A stretch of 35,093 nucleotides of DNA, taken from Betaproteobacteria bacterium. GTDB lineage: Bacteria; Pseudomonadota; Gammaproteobacteria; Burkholderiales; Casimicrobiaceae. Each line of letters starts with the position of its first letter. The stretch's first letter is position 1. Where the stretch lies: assembly GCA_013298765.1 (NCBI GenBank), contig JAAFJA010000023.1, forward strand, positions 1 through 35,093. The letters run 5' to 3'. A model generated the notes under the pieces. That model was not told the origin of the DNA. It searched no databases and saw only the letters and a program-made list of their open reading frames with translations. This document shows, piece by piece, positions 33,168 through 35,093 of the stretch. The position numbers and the translations under genes are program-made.

Positions 33168-34358
33168 ATGAAGTTCTCGCGTATCGCGCTCGCCCTGCTC
33201 TCAATGGGCGTCACCGCTATTGTTTCTGCTCAGTCGTACACATTGGGCGGAAACGCGTTCGGTAATCCATCCATTCCCGCAGCGCTAGGCACCACAGACG
33301 GGAAGACGCTAGACATTGGCGTTGGCGACGGTCATGGTATCCGCCTGATTCGCTCGCTTGCCGCCACTGGACCAGGCATCAACATCATCGGTGGCTCGGT
33401 GTGGAATACCGCTCAACCCGGTTCGCATTTCGCAACTCTCGCAGGCGGCTGGAGTAATCGTATCGGCGGCACCGGATCATTCGTTGGCGGAGGTGTGGGA
33501 AATGCAGCGCTCGGCGACTCGGTGTCGATTGCAGGCGGTGCCAACAATACGATCAGCACCAACGTGGCCTACGCAGCAATTGCTGGCGGCACCCAGAACA
33601 CAATTTCCGACGACGCCGACTACGGCGTGATTGGTGGCGGGAGCGATAACTCGGTGTGGGAAGCGCGATACGGCACTGTCAGCGGCGGCTACTCGAATAT
33701 CTTGAACGGCTTCAGCGCAACGATCCCCGGCGGCATGATGAATCGCGCGAACGGCGCGGTGAGTTTCGCGGCAGGCCGCGCCGCATACGCGACGCACAGT
33801 CAAAGCTTCGTTTGGAACGGATACGGCGACGGCTACTTTAGCTCGACCGAGGCGCAGAGAGCGTTCTTCTACACGCCCTCTGGCCTCTCCATGCATTTCG
33901 GTAAGCCACTCGACTACGCGAACAACCAAACCGAATACTTCATCGAGTTCGGCACGCCAAGCGGTCTCTACAGCAAACGCGACGCGATCATCTATGCATC
34001 CAACGGAGCACGACTTACGCGCGGTGGCGTCTGGGTGAACACCTCGGATCGCGCGAGCAAAACCGCGCTTCAAACCGTTGATACCCGCTCGGTGCTCAAG
34101 AAGTTGGCCGCGTTACCGATCACCACCTGGAGCTATCTCAACGAAAGCGCAGCCACCCGCCGCATGGGGCCGATGGCGCAAGAGTTCTTCGCTGCGTTTG
34201 GTTTGGGTGACGACGACAAAGGCATCAGCACAGTGGACGCCGCCGGTGTCGCGTTTGCTGCGATTCAAGGGCTCAACAAAGTCGTCGTTGAAAAAGACCG
34301 TGAGATTGCAGACCTTCGCGCGCGGCTCAGAGCCATCGAGAAAAAGTTGGGTTTGTAA
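33168..34358 (+). CDS. Secreted fibre-like protein with peptidase S74 chaperone domain
   Basis: A 396-residue protein with a signal peptide (SRIALALLSMGVTAIVSAQS). GAAAGG stands about 5 nt before ATG 33168. Residues 60-215 hold a series of short G-G-x-x-N repeats (AGGWSNRIGG, GGGVGNAALG, AGGANNTIS, AGGTQNTIS, GGGSDNSVW, SGGYSNIL) as in trimeric YadA-head or tail-fibre stalks. The C-terminal S74 domain (about 290-396) has NTSDRASKTALQ with the Ser/Lys region, GPMAQEFFAAFGL, STVDAAGVAFAAIQGLN, and a terminal coiled coil. S74 domains trim themselves off after helping trimers fold. Unlike phage fibres, this one is exported by Sec and has no phage genes around. Confidence 0.9.
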   Translation: MKFSRIALALLSMGVTAIVSAQSYTLGGNAFGNPSIPAALGTTDGKTLDIGVGDGHGIRLIRSLAATGPGINIIGGSVWNTAQPGSHFATLAGGWSNRIGGTGSFVGGGVGNAALGDSVSIAGGANNTISTNVAYAAIAGGTQNTISDDADYGVIGGGSDNSVWEARYGTVSGGYSNILNGFSATIPGGMMNRANGAVSFAAGRAAYATHSQSFVWNGYGDGYFSSTEAQRAFFYTPSGLSMHFGKPLDYANNQTEYFIEFGTPSGLYSKRDAIIYASNGARLTRGGVWVNTSDRASKTALQTVDTRSVLKKLAALPITTWSYLNESAATRRMGPMAQEFFAAFGLGDDDKGISTVDAAGVAFAAIQGLNKVVVEKDREIADLRARLRAIEKKLGL

Positions 34359-34417
34359 TAACGCGCCGGGTCGTTGCAGTGGGACTTGCAGAGAGCGCAG
34401 CTCATATCCGCATATGA

Positions 34418-34508
34418 CGAAAAAAGACTATTTCATAGGGGCTAGCGCTCTATTCCGCATGGAATCACTATTTGCATAAATTACCCGGTAGCCGCCGTGT
34501 TTTTTTCG
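34418..34508. repeat. Long intergenic palindrome, copy E (divergent)
   Basis: Outer arms CGAAAAAA (34418-34425) and TTTTTTCG (34501-34508) pair, as do inner arms GGGGCTA (34438-34444) and TAGCCGCC (34489-34496, one bulge). GGGGCTAGCG is shared with copy A, but the rest differs, so membership is doubtful. It follows the S74 gene. Confidence 0.4.
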
Positions 34509-34593
34509 CCTTACTAAGATAGATCTAACCTAGAGTCTGCGTCGCATCGATCGCAATGCGCGTTCAACGAAACGACGCAGCCCTCGCCGCGAT

Positions 34594-34967
34594 TTAGTTC
34601 GGGCGGTCCGCCCGATACACATAATGGTCGCGAGACATCGTCGGGTTATCGGGCACTAATTCGCCGGTTGCGATACGACTGAATCCCGCCCGCTCAAGCG
34701 CGCGATGCGAGGCGACGTTTGTCGCATGCGTCGGCACGATGACGCAACTCGCTTCCGTTCGCTCAAGCCAAAGCTTCCGCACGAAATCGCGCAACATCGC
34801 AGCGCCCAACCCGCGCCGCAGATAAGTCTCTGGCCCGATGAAGTAATCCATGCTGAACGCATCCGCCGGAATCTCACAAAGCGGCGCAATTTCATCTAAG
34901 GAAACGCTGAATAAGTCTGCGCGATGCAGCGCGCGTCGGATTGGGAAGAGCTGGAAGTCCAAAATTC
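34594..34967 (-). pseudogene. GNAT acetyltransferase lacking its N-terminus
   Basis: About 122 residues remain: FSMDYFIGPETYL, the acetyl-CoA loop RRGLGAAMLRDF, then TNVASHRALERAGFSRI and a tail YVYRADRPN, as in AAC(6')-like GNATs of about 170-190 residues. No ATG or GTG opens the frame (only TTG 34962, with a TAG four codons above it), so the first third of the domain is missing. The break coincides with the terminus-like sequence at 34968. Confidence 0.7.
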
Positions 34968-35093
34968 GAGCCTATCCTGAATTTTGTGTACGAGGCATAT
35001 GATGACCGAAAGGGAGTTTTATGCAGAGTACCGAAGGCAAAGCAGACGTTGCGACATTGAGTCGCACGAGGCGTCGCAACCGAGAGATTGCGA
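34968..35093 (+). mobile_element. Possible left end of an IS256-type insertion sequence
   Basis: GAGCCTATCC followed by TGAATTTTGTGTA resembles IS256-family termini I remember (GAG-CT-TCC-GAA-TTTTGTGTA). It begins exactly where the GNAT gene is cut. The element continues beyond the window, so neither the other end nor target duplication can be seen. Confidence 0.45.
35021..35093 (+). CDS. Start of an unidentified gene, perhaps a transposase (3' part outside)
   Basis: ATG 35021 stands 5 nt after AGGGAG and opens MQSTEGKADVATLSRTRRRN, still open at the edge. The basic content is compatible with a DNA-binding protein; the family cannot be told from 24 residues. An overlapping frame from ATG 34996-34999 lacks a ribosome binding site. 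Confidence 0.4.
   Translation, partial: MQSTEGKADVATLSRTRRRNREIA

Overview
The window reads as chromosomal DNA of a moderately GC-rich betaproteobacterium, probably Burkholderiales-like. The main clues are a Bug/TctC periplasmic binding protein and a DUF2863 protein (both typical of Betaproteobacteria), together with QueG, TsaE, a Tat-type AmiC amidase and a FixJ-type two-component pair. No tRNA, rRNA, CRISPR array or complete mobile element was seen. The two edges cut through insertion-sequence material: the C-terminus of an IS110-family transposase at the left edge, and what looks like the end of an IS256-type element at the right edge, where it truncates a GNAT gene.

Layout, left to right. 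1-250: transposase tail and a palindromic intergenic element. 251-7015: Bug protein, a large protein with two AAA+ modules, a secreted LasA-like M23 metallopeptidase with a dockerin-like tail, and a Tat-exported PhoD-like phosphatase. 7185-10748: a large inner-membrane protein and an MFS transporter. 10875-13862: amiC-tsaE on the minus strand, divergent from queG, whose start codon overlaps that of tsaE. 13928-16798: DUF2863 protein, EamA exporter and DUF1697 protein. 16811-23487: a minus-strand cluster led by a CBS-domain gene and an ECF42-type sigma factor, followed by DGPF/YCII, VOC, SRPBCC and GST genes, one of them a pseudogene. 23697-28205: histidine kinase/response regulator pair, thioredoxin reductase and Smr protein. 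28564-34358: glycine-zipper lipoprotein-like gene, a Rid-family protein, an ArgD-type aminotransferase, a membrane protein, and a secreted fibre-like protein ending in a peptidase S74 chaperone domain.

The strongest system-level signal is in the sigma-factor cluster. Two intergenic regions, upstream of a DGPF gene and of a VOC gene, each carry TGTCGA-N17-CGACTA, followed by the start codon about 35 nt later. This agrees with the promoter type I recall for ECF42 factors and suggests that the sigma factor drives the small enzyme-like genes downstream of it. A third, decayed-looking copy of the -10 half lies between the sigma gene and a 35-bp inverted repeat.

Other structure not explained by the gene list: the 3' ends of two unrelated genes (the AAA+ gene and argD) are each followed by a diverged second copy of their own last codons, as if an allele had been replaced or a cargo gene inserted. 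A family of about 85-bp intergenic palindromes with a GGGG core sits downstream of genes in at least four places. One VOC gene carries both an amber stop and a frameshift. All names are from recognition of sequence motifs; nothing was checked against a database.
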